A DNA stretch of 8,229 nt from Burkholderiales bacterium. GTDB taxonomy: Bacteria; Pseudomonadota; Gammaproteobacteria; Burkholderiales; SG8-39. Below are positions 1-5,788 of the stretch, one piece after another. Within the stretch, counting starts at the first letter, position 1. Every line of letters starts with the position of its first letter. Under the pieces are notes generated by a model. The model saw nothing but the letters and a program-made list of their open reading frames with translations, was not told the DNA's origin and ran no database searches. A program made the translations under genes and the position numbers. The stretch is from contig SXNB01000106.1 in NCBI GenBank assembly GCA_005777205.1, positions 1 through 8,229 of the forward strand. The letters run 5' to 3'.

Positions 1-2
1 AG

Positions 3-1091
3 CGGATCAAGCGCCGCTACTTCGCCTATCTGAAGGAAGCCAGGCGCCACAGCGAGCCCACGGTGGACGCGGTGGCGAAGGCGCTGGCGCGCTTCGAGGC
101 CGATACCGCCGACAACAAAGGCAGGCCCCGCGATTTCAAGGCGTTTCACTTCGAGCAGGCCATCGCATTCAAGAAGCGCCTGGCCGAGCAAAAGGCGCAG
201 CGGTCCGGGGAGAAGCTGAGCAAGGCGACCTTGAATGCCACCCTCGCGCACGTCAAACGGTTCTTCCACTGGCTTGCGGGGCAGCCCGGCTACAAGTCGC
301 GCCTGCAGTATTCCGACGCGGACTATTTCAATCTGTCGGAAAAGGACGTGCGCGTGGCCACGGCCAGGCGCGAGCAGGTAGGGCCGACCGTGGAACAGGT
401 GAAGCACGTTATCGCCCTGATGCCGGCCGAGAGCGCGATTCAGCGCCGCGACCGCGCCCTTGTCGCGTTCACGCTGCTGACCGGAGCGCGGGACAGCGCC
501 ATTGCCTCGATGAAGCTGAAGCACATCAACCTCGCCGCCGGCTGCGTCGAGCAGGATGCCCGCGAAGTCCAGACCAAGTTCAGCAAGACCTTCACCACGT
601 ACTTCTTTCCGGTCGGTGAGGAGATTCGCGAGATCGTGGCGGAGTGGGTGGCGTTTCTGCGCGAGGAGATGCTGTGGGGCAATGACAATCCGCTGTTCCC
701 GGCGACGCGCATCGCGGTGGGGCCGTCTCGACAGTTTGAGGCGGTGGGGCTGGAACGGGCGCACTGGAGCAGCGCCGCGCGCATACGCACCATCTTCCAG
801 GACGCCTTCGCCAGCGCCGGCCTGCCGTACTTCAACCCGCACAGCTTCAGGAACACGCTCGTCCGGCTTGGGCAGTCGGTGTGCCAGACCCCGGAAGAGT
901 TCAAGGCGTGGAGTCAGAACCTCGGGCATGACAAGGTGCTGACGACGTTTCTGAGCTATGGACAGGTGGAAAGCCCGCGGCAGGGGGAGATCATTCGCGG
1001 GCTGGCAGGGCCGCAGGTTGGCAGGCAGGCGGATGTCAGCGAGTTGGCGAGGGCGCTGGTCAGGGAGATGTGGGGGGCAGGGGTGAAATAA
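3..1091 (+). CDS. Tyrosine recombinase / site-specific integrase, 5' end outside window
   Basis: The reading frame is open from the first complete codon at position 3 to the TAA at 1089-1091, 362 visible residues, so the start lies upstream of the window; the in-frame GTG at 63 is an unlikely start because convincing coding sequence precedes it. The N-terminal part looks like a helical SAM-like core-binding domain, lysine- and arginine-rich. The C-terminal half is a tyrosine recombinase catalytic domain: the first Arg in a TGAR motif (489-491), an H-S-F-R box (His 840-842, Arg 849-851), a Gly-His pair (924-929) and the nucleophile Tyr in LSYG (957-959). These enzymes cut and rejoin DNA through a 3'-phosphotyrosine link. 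The catalytic set seems complete, so it is probably active if the missing 5' end is sound. Its substrate is unknown. A perfect inverted repeat with recombinase-core geometry begins 27 bases after its stop. Confidence 0.92.
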   Translation, partial: RIKRRYFAYLKEARRHSEPTVDAVAKALARFEADTADNKGRPRDFKAFHFEQAIAFKKRLAEQKAQRSGEKLSKATLNATLAHVKRFFHWLAGQPGYKSRLQYSDADYFNLSEKDVRVATARREQVGPTVEQVKHVIALMPAESAIQRRDRALVAFTLLTGARDSAIASMKLKHINLAAGCVEQDAREVQTKFSKTFTTYFFPVGEEIREIVAEWVAFLREEMLWGNDNPLFPATRIAVGPSRQFEAVGLERAHWSSAARIRTIFQDAFASAGLPYFNPHSFRNTLVRLGQSVCQTPEEFKAWSQNLGHDKVLTTFLSYGQVESPRQGEIIRGLAGPQVGRQADVSELARALVREMWGAGVK

Positions 1092-1118
1092 ATTCTCGGC
1101 GCACTGGTATCCAAGGGG

Positions 1119-1147
1119 CAAGAAATGTCCAACTTCGACATTTCTTG
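1119..1147. repeat. Perfect 11-bp inverted repeat with 7-base spacer upstream of parD
   Basis: The arm CAAGAAATGTC at 1119-1129 is the exact reverse complement of GACATTTCTTG at 1137-1147, separated by seven bases. It ends one base before the -10 hexamer of the parD promoter candidate and covers its -35 position, which is where an autoregulatory ParD operator would sit. The same 11-7-11 layout also fits a tyrosine recombinase core site, and a recombinase gene ends at 1091. No T tract follows, so it is not a good Rho-independent terminator for that gene. Confidence 0.8.
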
Positions 1148-1154
1148 ATATAAT
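1126..1154 (+). promoter_or_regulatory. Candidate sigma-70 promoter of parD-parE
   Basis: A perfect TATAAT lies at 1149-1154, in an otherwise GC-rich region, 35 bases before the parD start. At 17-base spacing the -35 position reads TGTCCA (1126-1131), only three of six matches to consensus, so activity would depend mostly on the -10. The -35 lies inside the inverted repeat, so a protein bound there would block RNA polymerase. TTGATA at 1146-1151 could instead act as a -35, but the -10 expected after it is poor. Confidence 0.55.
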
Positions 1155-1189
1155 CCAGCCAGCCAGTTTCAACTCAAAGGCGAGCACCC

Positions 1190-1456
1190 ATGGGAATGAA
1201 CGTCAACCTGACTCCGCAGCTGGAAGAACTCGTCCGCTCGAAGGTGGCCTCCGGCCTCTACACGTCGGCTAGTGAAGTCGTGCGGGAGGCGCTACGCCTG
1301 ATGGACGAGCAGGATCGTCTCAGGGGCGCAAAGCTGGAGCAGCTGCGCAGTGATGTCCGCCAGGGGTTGGCCAGCGGGCCGGGCGAAACCTGGAACGCCG
1401 AAGCGGTTAAGAGTAAAGCACGCACCCGACGAGCTTCCAAGCCAACGGCTGCTTGA
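1190..1456 (+). CDS. parD: ParD-family antitoxin (ribbon-helix-helix)
   Basis: This 88-residue protein matches the type II antitoxins of the ParD/CC2985 type. Residues 3-40 form a ribbon-helix-helix DNA-binding region: a short beta strand (NVNLTP), then two helices with the family signature SGLYTSASEVVREALRL. The C-terminal half is polar and basic and would be the flexible toxin-binding part. Such antitoxins neutralise ParE by direct contact and repress their own promoter; the inverted repeat over the promoter suits that. A purine-rich AAAGGCGAG at 1176-1184 is a fair ribosome site for the ATG at 1190; the Met at codon 3 is an alternative start. The stop TGA (1454-1456) directly abuts the ATG of parE, so the two genes are translationally linked. 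The antitoxin looks intact although its toxin is not. Confidence 0.92.
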   Translation: MGMNVNLTPQLEELVRSKVASGLYTSASEVVREALRLMDEQDRLRGAKLEQLRSDVRQGLASGPGETWNAEAVKSKARTRRASKPTAA

Positions 1457-1755
1457 ATGCCGCAAGTAACGCGGCGGCCTCTTGCAGAGACCGACATCCT
1501 GGAAATCTGGGATTCATCGCCGCCGACAGTCTTGCCGCCGCCGATCGCTGGGTGGATCACCTCGACGAGCAGTTCCGGATGCTGGCGACGCAGCCGATGA
1601 TGGGCCGTGCCCGCGACGAACTGGCGCCGGGCGTGCGCAGTTTTCCGTTCGGGCGGTACGTTGTCTTCTATGTACCGCTTGATGACGGGATCGATGTCGT
1701 CCGCGTGTTGCACGGTGCTCGAGACATCGACGCAGTCTTCAATCCAGAGCAGTAA
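1457..1755 (+). pseudogene. parE: ParE-family toxin gene broken by a -1 frameshift
   Basis: The start is the ATG at 1457-1459, directly after the parD stop. This frame reads MPQVTRRPLAETDILEIWD, a typical ParE/RelE N-terminus, then loses homology and stops at TGA 1598-1600. The family-like sequence resumes in the next frame at 1513 (FIAADSLAAADRWV and onward) and runs to the TAA at 1753-1755, with the usual ParE features: a PMMGR segment, GVRSFPFGRYVVFY and VVRVLHGARDI near the C-terminus. Adding one T in the TT at 1513-1514 restores a 99-residue protein, normal for the family. ParE toxins poison DNA gyrase. As written, the gene yields only a 46- to 47-residue fragment, so the toxin should be dead. 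A frame beginning at a TTG at 1453 spans the tail, but its first 20 residues are not ParE-like and it is not the real start. A sequencing error at the T pair would give the same picture. Confidence 0.88.
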
Positions 1756-1758
1756 GCG

Positions 1759-1779
1759 CCCGCGCGCTTGCGGCGCGGG
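1759..1779. terminator. GC-rich hairpin between convergent parE and integrase
   Basis: CCCGCGC at 1759-1765 pairs with GCGCGGG at 1773-1779 around a seven-base loop. It sits in the 33-base gap between the parE stop and the end of the minus-strand integrase, where a bidirectional terminator would be expected. There is no T tract on either side, so it is not a classical Rho-independent terminator; it may only slow polymerase or block 3' decay. Confidence 0.35.
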
Positions 1780-1788
1780 GCTGCCCCC

Positions 1789-3033
1789 TCATTCGTTCGC
1801 CGCCCGTTTGAACGGCACGACGTTGAACGCTTCGCCTTTCTCAAGGGCCGCAATCTTGGCGCTCCACAGTTCCAGCGCATTGCGCCGTTCGGTGAGGTAG
1901 TCGTGTTTGTCATACACGGCCACCAGCCCGCCCAGCGAGTGATTCAGGCAGCGCTCTGCGATCAGTACATCCACGCCGAGGGCGCCCAGGTGACTGCGCG
2001 CCGTTGATCGAAGGTCATGCGGAGTGAAGCGCCGGCAGCGCTCGCCCAGCTTGTCGTGCAGGCGATTGAGGGCGGCATTGAGGCTCGTTGCTTCCATGGC
2101 CGCATCGCCTTCGCGCCCGTGATGCCTTTGCCGGAGCGGCAGTACGAAAGCGGAATCGAAGGCCAGGTCACGTAGTTCCATGAACCATCCGGCGACTTGT
2201 TCAGTGAGCGGAATGACGAACTGCTTCTTGTTCTTGGAATGCTCCGGTGGAACGGTCCATTCCTTGCGCTCGAAGTTCACGCGCTTCCACTCGGCACGGA
2301 CCAGTTCTCCGATGCGGGTGCAGGTCGCAAGCAGGATCTTCGATGCCAGTTCATTTTGTTGGCCGATCTGCGGCAACTCCGCGAGCATTGCAACCAGTTC
2401 CGCCTCGGTCAGCATGATCCTCGCGCGCCGGCTGGGCGGCGCCCCGATGATGGCCTTCGCCTTGATGTGCGCGCAGGGGTTGCCCTCGACCACATGACGC
2501 GCCACGCCGTGCGCGAACACTTCGCGGATTGCGATCAGCACCAGACGTGCGACGTGCAGCGACTTTTCCCCGCTGCGCTCGACGATGTCCACGATGTCGC
2601 CGGGTGACACCTCGCGCGCGGACAGGTGGCCAATGCGGCCGTGGACGTAGTCGCGCAATTGCTGCCGCCGTCCGTCAATGGTGAGCGTCGCCAGGTGTTC
2701 GCTCGCTCTGGTGAGGTAGTCATCGGCCAGGCGCTTGAACGTCCACGCGCGCGCCGATTCCAGTTTGGTCTTTTGCTTTTTCCGCGCGACATCGACGCCC
2801 TGCTGCACTTCGACGCGCTTCTCTGTTGCGAGCTTTCGGGCGGCGGCGATGGTTACGTCGGGATAGCGCCCGAGGGTCAACTCCCGCTGCTTGCCGCTGA
2901 GACGATAGCGAAGCACCCAGCTTGCGGTGCCGCCTGAGGAGAGGGTGAAGGTGAGCCCATCACCGTCGGATTTCGCCACCGCTTTGCCTGCGTTGATCCA
3001 GTTGCGGACCTGCACGTCGCGTATCGTTCCCAT
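1789..3033 (-). CDS. P4-type tyrosine integrase (DUF4102 N-terminus)
   Basis: This complete 414-residue integrase has the three parts of P4-like enzymes. Residues 1-90 are a DUF4102-type arm-binding domain (LRYRLSGKQRELTLGRYPDV, then AAARKLA). Residues 95-185 are a core-binding helical domain. Residues 205-400 are the catalytic domain, with Arg240 (CTRIGEL), a Lys near 267-270 (HSKNKK), His339 and Arg342 (HDLR), His365 (LNHS) and Tyr374 (VAVYDKHDY). All catalytic positions are present, so it should be active in integrating or excising an element. The ATG at 3031-3033 has a strong AAGGGG ribosome site seven bases ahead (3041-3046). The gene points inward, away from the zapD junction, as expected when the att site lies just upstream of int. 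It converges on the broken parE. GCTACTC repeats and an inverted repeat lie 20-80 bases upstream and may be its own binding sites. Confidence 0.95.
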   Translation of the reverse strand: MGTIRDVQVRNWINAGKAVAKSDGDGLTFTLSSGGTASWVLRYRLSGKQRELTLGRYPDVTIAAARKLATEKRVEVQQGVDVARKKQKTKLESARAWTFKRLADDYLTRASEHLATLTIDGRRQQLRDYVHGRIGHLSAREVSPGDIVDIVERSGEKSLHVARLVLIAIREVFAHGVARHVVEGNPCAHIKAKAIIGAPPSRRARIMLTEAELVAMLAELPQIGQQNELASKILLATCTRIGELVRAEWKRVNFERKEWTVPPEHSKNKKQFVIPLTEQVAGWFMELRDLAFDSAFVLPLRQRHHGREGDAAMEATSLNAALNRLHDKLGERCRRFTPHDLRSTARSHLGALGVDVLIAERCLNHSLGGLVAVYDKHDYLTERRNALELWSAKIAALEKGEAFNVVPFKRAANE

Positions 3034-3055
3034 GACTCTGCCCCTTGCCGGCGGT

Positions 3056-3084
3056 TGAGTAGCTACGCCATTTCTAGCTACTCA
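3056..3084. repeat. Perfect 10-bp inverted repeat upstream of the P4-type integrase
   Basis: TGAGTAGCTA at 3056-3065 is the exact reverse complement of TAGCTACTCA at 3075-3084, with a nine-base spacer. It lies 23 bases before the integrase start codon, in its leader. Plausible roles are an integrase or excisionase binding site, a recombination core, or a hairpin in the int mRNA; the sequence alone does not decide. Confidence 0.75.
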
Positions 3085-3114
3085 CGGCCCGTCTGGCTAC
3101 TCGCCTGGCTACTC
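3057..3114. repeat. Four copies of the heptamer GCTACTC
   Basis: GCTACTC occurs at 3077-3083, 3096-3102 and 3108-3114, and once inverted as GAGTAGC at 3057-3063. The last two copies share a longer TGGCTACTC. The direct copies are 19 and 12 bases apart start to start. Four copies in 58 bases just upstream of an integrase suggest arm-type binding sites for its N-terminal domain, or sites for a regulator. Two of the copies are the arms of the inverted repeat at 3056-3084. Confidence 0.7.
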
Positions 3115-3136
3115 AAAAACCACCGGATGTCGGTGG
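3115..3136 (-). terminator. Rho-independent terminator, probably of the coaE-zapD transcript
   Basis: On the minus strand CCACCG and CGGTGG form a six-base-pair stem around ACATC (plus strand 3120-3136), followed directly by five Ts (plus strand AAAAA 3115-3119). It lies 90 bases past the zapD stop in the direction of zapD transcription, so it would end that operon. It also lies upstream of the integrase on the same strand, so it would shield int from read-through, or attenuate it if int is transcribed from further upstream. Confidence 0.65.
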
Positions 3137-3148
3137 ACCATAAAGAGC

Positions 3149-3177
3149 AGTATAGGACAAAATTTCCTTAACATATA
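3149..3177 (-). promoter_or_regulatory. Weak candidate promoter reading toward the integrase
   Basis: The 3137-3225 stretch between the terminator and zapD is clearly more AT-rich than its surroundings and holds no gene. On the minus strand it contains TATACT (plus strand 3149-3154), five of six to the -10 consensus. The -35 position at 17 bases is TATATG, a poor match. If used, the transcript would pass through the hairpin at 3115-3136 before reaching int. Confidence 0.22.
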
Positions 3178-3225
3178 GAGACTTGTGAAGGAATAGCGGA
3201 TGCCGTTGGACGGCAAAAAACGAAA

Positions 3226-3984
3226 CTACAGGTTACAGAACGTAAGCTCGAAGGCGACGTCCCAGTCGGCGGTCTTGGCGCGCGCGTCCTCGCCATTCTG
3301 TCCCAGGAAGCGGATGTTGAGGACGTACTTGTTGGCGCTGATTTCCGGCACGCAGGCGAGGTCGTTCGTGAGGCGCACGCGCAGCATCTGCGCGGTCTTG
3401 CCCCCCAGCATCTGCTGGAAGGTGCCCAGGGGGGCCGCGAGCGCCTGCGGCTTGCCCGACTCGCGCAGGATGCGCAGGATGATCGCGGTTCCGTCGCGCA
3501 AAGGGTAGAGCGGTCTGGTCCAGGCGGCCAGCTGTCCGATGCGCTCCTCGGCCGGGCGGTGCAGCCAGTAGTGATAGGAGGGCAGGTCGAACTCGCAGGC
3601 GCCGCCGGGGATGCCGGTGCGCTGCTTGATGGACATCAGCCAGTCGTTCTCGCGGATGTACTGGCCGACCTTGCCGGTCATCGAGAATAGCGCCGCGGAC
3701 GCCTGCTCCATGTCGCGCAGCACGCCCGTCAGCGCGTCCTCGGAGATCTCGGGGTTGTTGCGGAAAGTGAGGAGCACCTGCTTCTGGCGCTCCAATTCCT
3801 GCAGCAGGTCGGATTTGAGGTCGGCGCGGCCAGCGACCTCGATGATTTCGAACAGCGTCAACAGCGCAACGTGGTGATCCAGCGGGTCGGTGCGGGCGAT
3901 GAAGTGCCGCGAGCGTTCGAACAGGTCCTCCAGGCGCAGCAGCGTCCGGATCCGTTCGTTCAGCGGGTACTCGTAGGTGACCAC
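3226..3984 (-). CDS. zapD: Cell division protein ZapD (YacF)
   Basis: The 252-residue product matches ZapD, a cytoplasmic FtsZ-binding protein that bundles FtsZ filaments and helps stabilise the division ring. Recognisable family segments are the N-terminal TYEYPLNERIRTLLRLEDLF, the alpha-helical middle with QKQVLLTFRNNPEIS, and the C-terminal beta-rich part with KTAQMLRVRL and NKYVLNIRFL. Length is close to the roughly 250 residues usual for the family. A GTG at 3982-3984 is chosen as start because the conserved N-terminus begins there and GAGG lies about 10 bases upstream; the frame remains open far upstream but that part runs antiparallel-free over coaE in another frame and is not ZapD-like. 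coaE ends 76 bases upstream, the usual neighbour, and both are probably co-transcribed. The yacG gene often found after zapD is not present; an accessory block follows instead. Confidence 0.96.
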   Translation of the reverse strand: MVTYEYPLNERIRTLLRLEDLFERSRHFIARTDPLDHHVALLTLFEIIEVAGRADLKSDLLQELERQKQVLLTFRNNPEISEDALTGVLRDMEQASAALFSMTGKVGQYIRENDWLMSIKQRTGIPGGACEFDLPSYHYWLHRPAEERIGQLAAWTRPLYPLRDGTAIILRILRESGKPQALAAPLGTFQQMLGGKTAQMLRVRLTNDLACVPEISANKYVLNIRFLGQNGEDARAKTADWDVAFELTFCNL

Positions 3985-4060
3985 GTCCGGCAAGCCTCTT
4001 CGCGGAAGGCGAAAACGCCCGGATTCTGAGGGATTTACGAGGCCAACACAAATTGCTTTC

Positions 4061-4663
4061 TCAACTGTGCGCCAAGTCGAGATAGGTTTGGTGCAGTTTC
4101 CAGACCTGTTTTTGCAGTGCGGCAATGGTCCCGGAATTGTCGATGACGTCATCCGCGGCGGCCAGCCTTTGCGCCCGGGGTACCTGACTGCGAATGATCG
4201 CGTCGACCTCCGCCGCCGAGAGCCCACTTCGGGCGCGAACGCGTTCGACCTGCAGCGTTTCGGGGCAGTCCACCACCAGGACGCGCTGCACACGCTTGCG
4301 GTAATTGGCAGACTCAACCAGCAGCGGCACGACGTGCACGATGTAAGGTTCCGCGGCGGCGGCGATCTGGCGCTCGGATTCCGCCCGGATCATGGGGTGC
4401 AGGAGCGCTTCCAGCCGCTGCTTCGATGCCCGGTCGGAGAACACGCGTTCGCGCATCGCCTTGCGATCCATGGCGCCATCGGCGGCAATGGCGGCCTCCC
4501 CAAACAGCGTGCGCACGCCGGCAAGCGCGGCGCCGCCGGCGCGCGTCAGCTCGTGGGCGATGCGGTCGGTGTCCACCACCGCCGCCCCGAGTTTTTCGAA
4601 CGCGTCGGCCGCCGCACTTTTGCCGCTGCCGATGCCCCCGGTGAGGCCGACGACGAAGGTCAC
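4061..4663 (-). CDS. coaE: Dephospho-CoA kinase
   Basis: This 200-residue cytoplasmic enzyme carries out the last step of coenzyme A synthesis, phosphorylating the 3'-hydroxyl of the ribose of dephospho-CoA with ATP. The Walker A loop GLTGGIGSGKS is at residues 6-16, followed by the family's DTDRIAHEL (31-39) holding the catalytic Asp33. Further family marks are LLHPMIR in the CoA-binding part, VHVVPLLVES, and the C-terminal RAQRLAAADDVIDNSG. Length is standard. The start is a GTG at 4661-4663; a GAGGG ribosome site overlaps the stop codon of pilD, which ends only 10 bases upstream, so the two are likely translated from one message. Nothing unusual is seen in it. Confidence 0.97.
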   Translation of the reverse strand: MTFVVGLTGGIGSGKSAAADAFEKLGAAVVDTDRIAHELTRAGGAALAGVRTLFGEAAIAADGAMDRKAMRERVFSDRASKQRLEALLHPMIRAESERQIAAAAEPYIVHVVPLLVESANYRKRVQRVLVVDCPETLQVERVRARSGLSAAEVDAIIRSQVPRAQRLAAADDVIDNSGTIAALQKQVWKLHQTYLDLAHS

Positions 4664-4673
4664 GCCGCGGCCC

Positions 4674-5537
4674 TCACAGTCCGGGCAGGTACCAGCGCTG
4701 CAGGGCCGGACCCCAGAACAGCGCGACCACGCCGGCGATTGCGATGTACGGGCCGAAGTGGAAGCGGAAATTGCCGTCCCAGCCGCCGCGCGCCGCGATC
4801 ATCTGCGCGACGCCGAACACCAGGCCGACGCCGGCCGAGATCAGGATCACGCCCGGCAGCAGCTTCCAGCCGACGAAGGCGCCGACCGCGGCATTCATCT
4901 TGAAATCGCCGTAGCCCATGCCTTCCGTGCCGGTGGCCAGCTTGAAAGCCCAGTACACGCTCCAGAGCGAGAGGTAGCCGGCGGCGGCGCCGATGACCGC
5001 CTGGTCGAGCGTCGTATAGGTCGCGCCAAGGTTGAGCGCCAGCCCGGCCCACATCAGGGGCAGGGTGAGGTCGTCAGGCAGGTAGCCGGTCGCCTGATCG
5101 ATGAAGGCGAGCGCGATGGCGCTCCAGAGGAAGAGCGCCGCACCGGCAAAGGCGAGGCCGAAGCCGAAGTGCGTCGCGGCCCATGCGGTGCCCAGTCCCG
5201 CCAGCAGTTCGACCGCTGGATAGCGCATCGAGATTCGCGCGCCGCAGCCGGCGCATCTGCCGCGCAGCGCGAGCCAGCTAAGGACTGGGACGTTCTCGAT
5301 GGCGCGGATGCCGCGACCGCAGGAGGGGCAGGCCGAGCGGGGCACCAACAGGTTGTAGCGTCCCTGCTCCGGGAGCGGCGTGCCGGCGATCTCGGCGCAC
5401 TCCTCGCGCCAGCTGCGTTCCATCATCCGCGGCAGGCGGTGGACAACCACGTTGACGAACGAACCGACGCAAAGCCCGAAGGCGAGCGCGACCCAGGGAA
5501 AGACGGCGGGCTGGGTGAGCCAGCCCAGTTCGGACAT
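4674..5537 (-). CDS. pilD: Type IV prepilin peptidase / N-methyltransferase
   Basis: This 287-residue inner-membrane aspartyl protease cleaves the leader of type IV prepilins and type II secretion pseudopilins and methylates the new N-terminus. The N-terminal methyltransferase part has GSFVNVVVHRLP (25-36) and two zinc-type CxxC pairs, Cys70/Cys73 and Cys95/Cys98. The catalytic aspartates are Asp147 in AFIDQATGYLPD and Asp211 in GMGYGDFKM. Several hydrophobic segments follow from residue 10 to the end, as expected for a polytopic membrane protein. The ATG at 5535-5537 lies four bases after the stop of the pilC remnant, and its own ribosome site is weak, so translation may depend on coupling to that small frame. 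The gene looks intact although pilB and most of pilC are gone, so its clients are probably encoded elsewhere (inference). Confidence 0.96.
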   Translation of the reverse strand: MSELGWLTQPAVFPWVALAFGLCVGSFVNVVVHRLPRMMERSWREECAEIAGTPLPEQGRYNLLVPRSACPSCGRGIRAIENVPVLSWLALRGRCAGCGARISMRYPAVELLAGLGTAWAATHFGFGLAFAGAALFLWSAIALAFIDQATGYLPDDLTLPLMWAGLALNLGATYTTLDQAVIGAAAGYLSLWSVYWAFKLATGTEGMGYGDFKMNAAVGAFVGWKLLPGVILISAGVGLVFGVAQMIAARGGWDGNFRFHFGPYIAIAGVVALFWGPALQRWYLPGL

Positions 5538-5541
5538 CCGT

Positions 5542-5766
5542 CTAGACCGCGCCGCCGAGCTTGAAGATCGGCAGGTACATCGCCACCACCATGCCGCCGA
5601 TCAGGATGCCCAGCGCCGACTTGATCTTGGACCTGATGGCGAGCGTCTTTTCCTTGAAGATCGCAAGGCGGTCGAGCAGCGTTTCCAGGATGCCGGCCTT
5701 GTCCTTGCCTTCCCAGCTGAAGGCGAACTCTTTGGGTTTTGCCGCCGCCGCCGCCGCTGTCGCCAT
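5542..5766 (-). pseudogene. pilC: PilC remnant: 74-codon in-frame fusion of three pilC pieces
   Basis: PilC is the inner-membrane platform of the type IV pilus, normally about 400 residues with two T2SSF domains. Here a 74-codon open frame begins like PilC (residues 10-24, KPKEFAFSWEGKDKA), jumps at codons 24-26 to a segment from the end of the first T2SSF domain (ILETLLDRLAIFKEKTLAIR to KIKSAL, 26-52), then jumps at codons 51-53 to the very C-terminus (GILIGGMVVAMYLPIFKLGG, 53-72). About 330 codons are missing, yet both joins keep the frame and the normal TAG stop remains. The ATG at 5764-5766 has GGGGAG about 9 bases upstream. An alanine run comes from a GCC repeat near 5743-5758. The product keeps one transmembrane segment and cannot replace PilC. 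It may survive only to couple translation to pilD, or be an assembly artefact. Confidence 0.87.
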
Positions 5767-5788
5767 GGTCTAGGTCTCCCCTAGGTCT

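Larger units (their letters stand above)
1..3114. mobile_element. Accessory block with two tyrosine recombinases and a toxin-antitoxin pair
   Basis: This stretch holds only mobile-type genes: a recombinase on plus, a parD/parE pair on plus and a P4-type integrase on minus. It abuts a conserved chromosomal run (zapD, coaE, pilD) whose transcription points toward it. The right edge is placed just before the hairpin at 3115-3136, which fits a native terminator for zapD, but no target-site duplication or defined att pair was found, so the edge is an inference. The left edge lies outside the window. It could be one element, or two integrative elements lying side by side. Confidence 0.55.

Noticed and set aside
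1453..1512. TTG-started in-frame beginning of the toxin ORF at 1453
   Set aside because: Its first 20 residues are not ParE-like, while the adjacent frame from ATG 1457 gives a typical ParE N-terminus.
3203..3221. GCCGT/ACGGC hairpin next to six As close to the zapD stop as a terminator
   Set aside because: In the minus direction the T run precedes the stem instead of following it, and on plus it is followed by As, so the geometry is wrong on both strands.
3985..4060. Small hairpin GGCG-AAAA-CGCC (4008-4019) between coaE and zapD as a terminator
   Set aside because: The stem is four base pairs with no T tract after it on the minus strand, and the genes are expected to be co-transcribed.
3985..4317. 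Upstream extension of the zapD frame to 4317
   Set aside because: It runs through the end of coaE in another frame and has no ZapD similarity; the conserved N-terminus begins at the GTG at 3984.
4392..5564. Long plus-strand open frames opposite pilD and coaE, and similar ones opposite the DUF21/CBS and ccsA-like genes
   Set aside because: They are antisense shadows typical of GC-rich DNA, with low-complexity Arg/Ala/Gln-rich translations and no family features.
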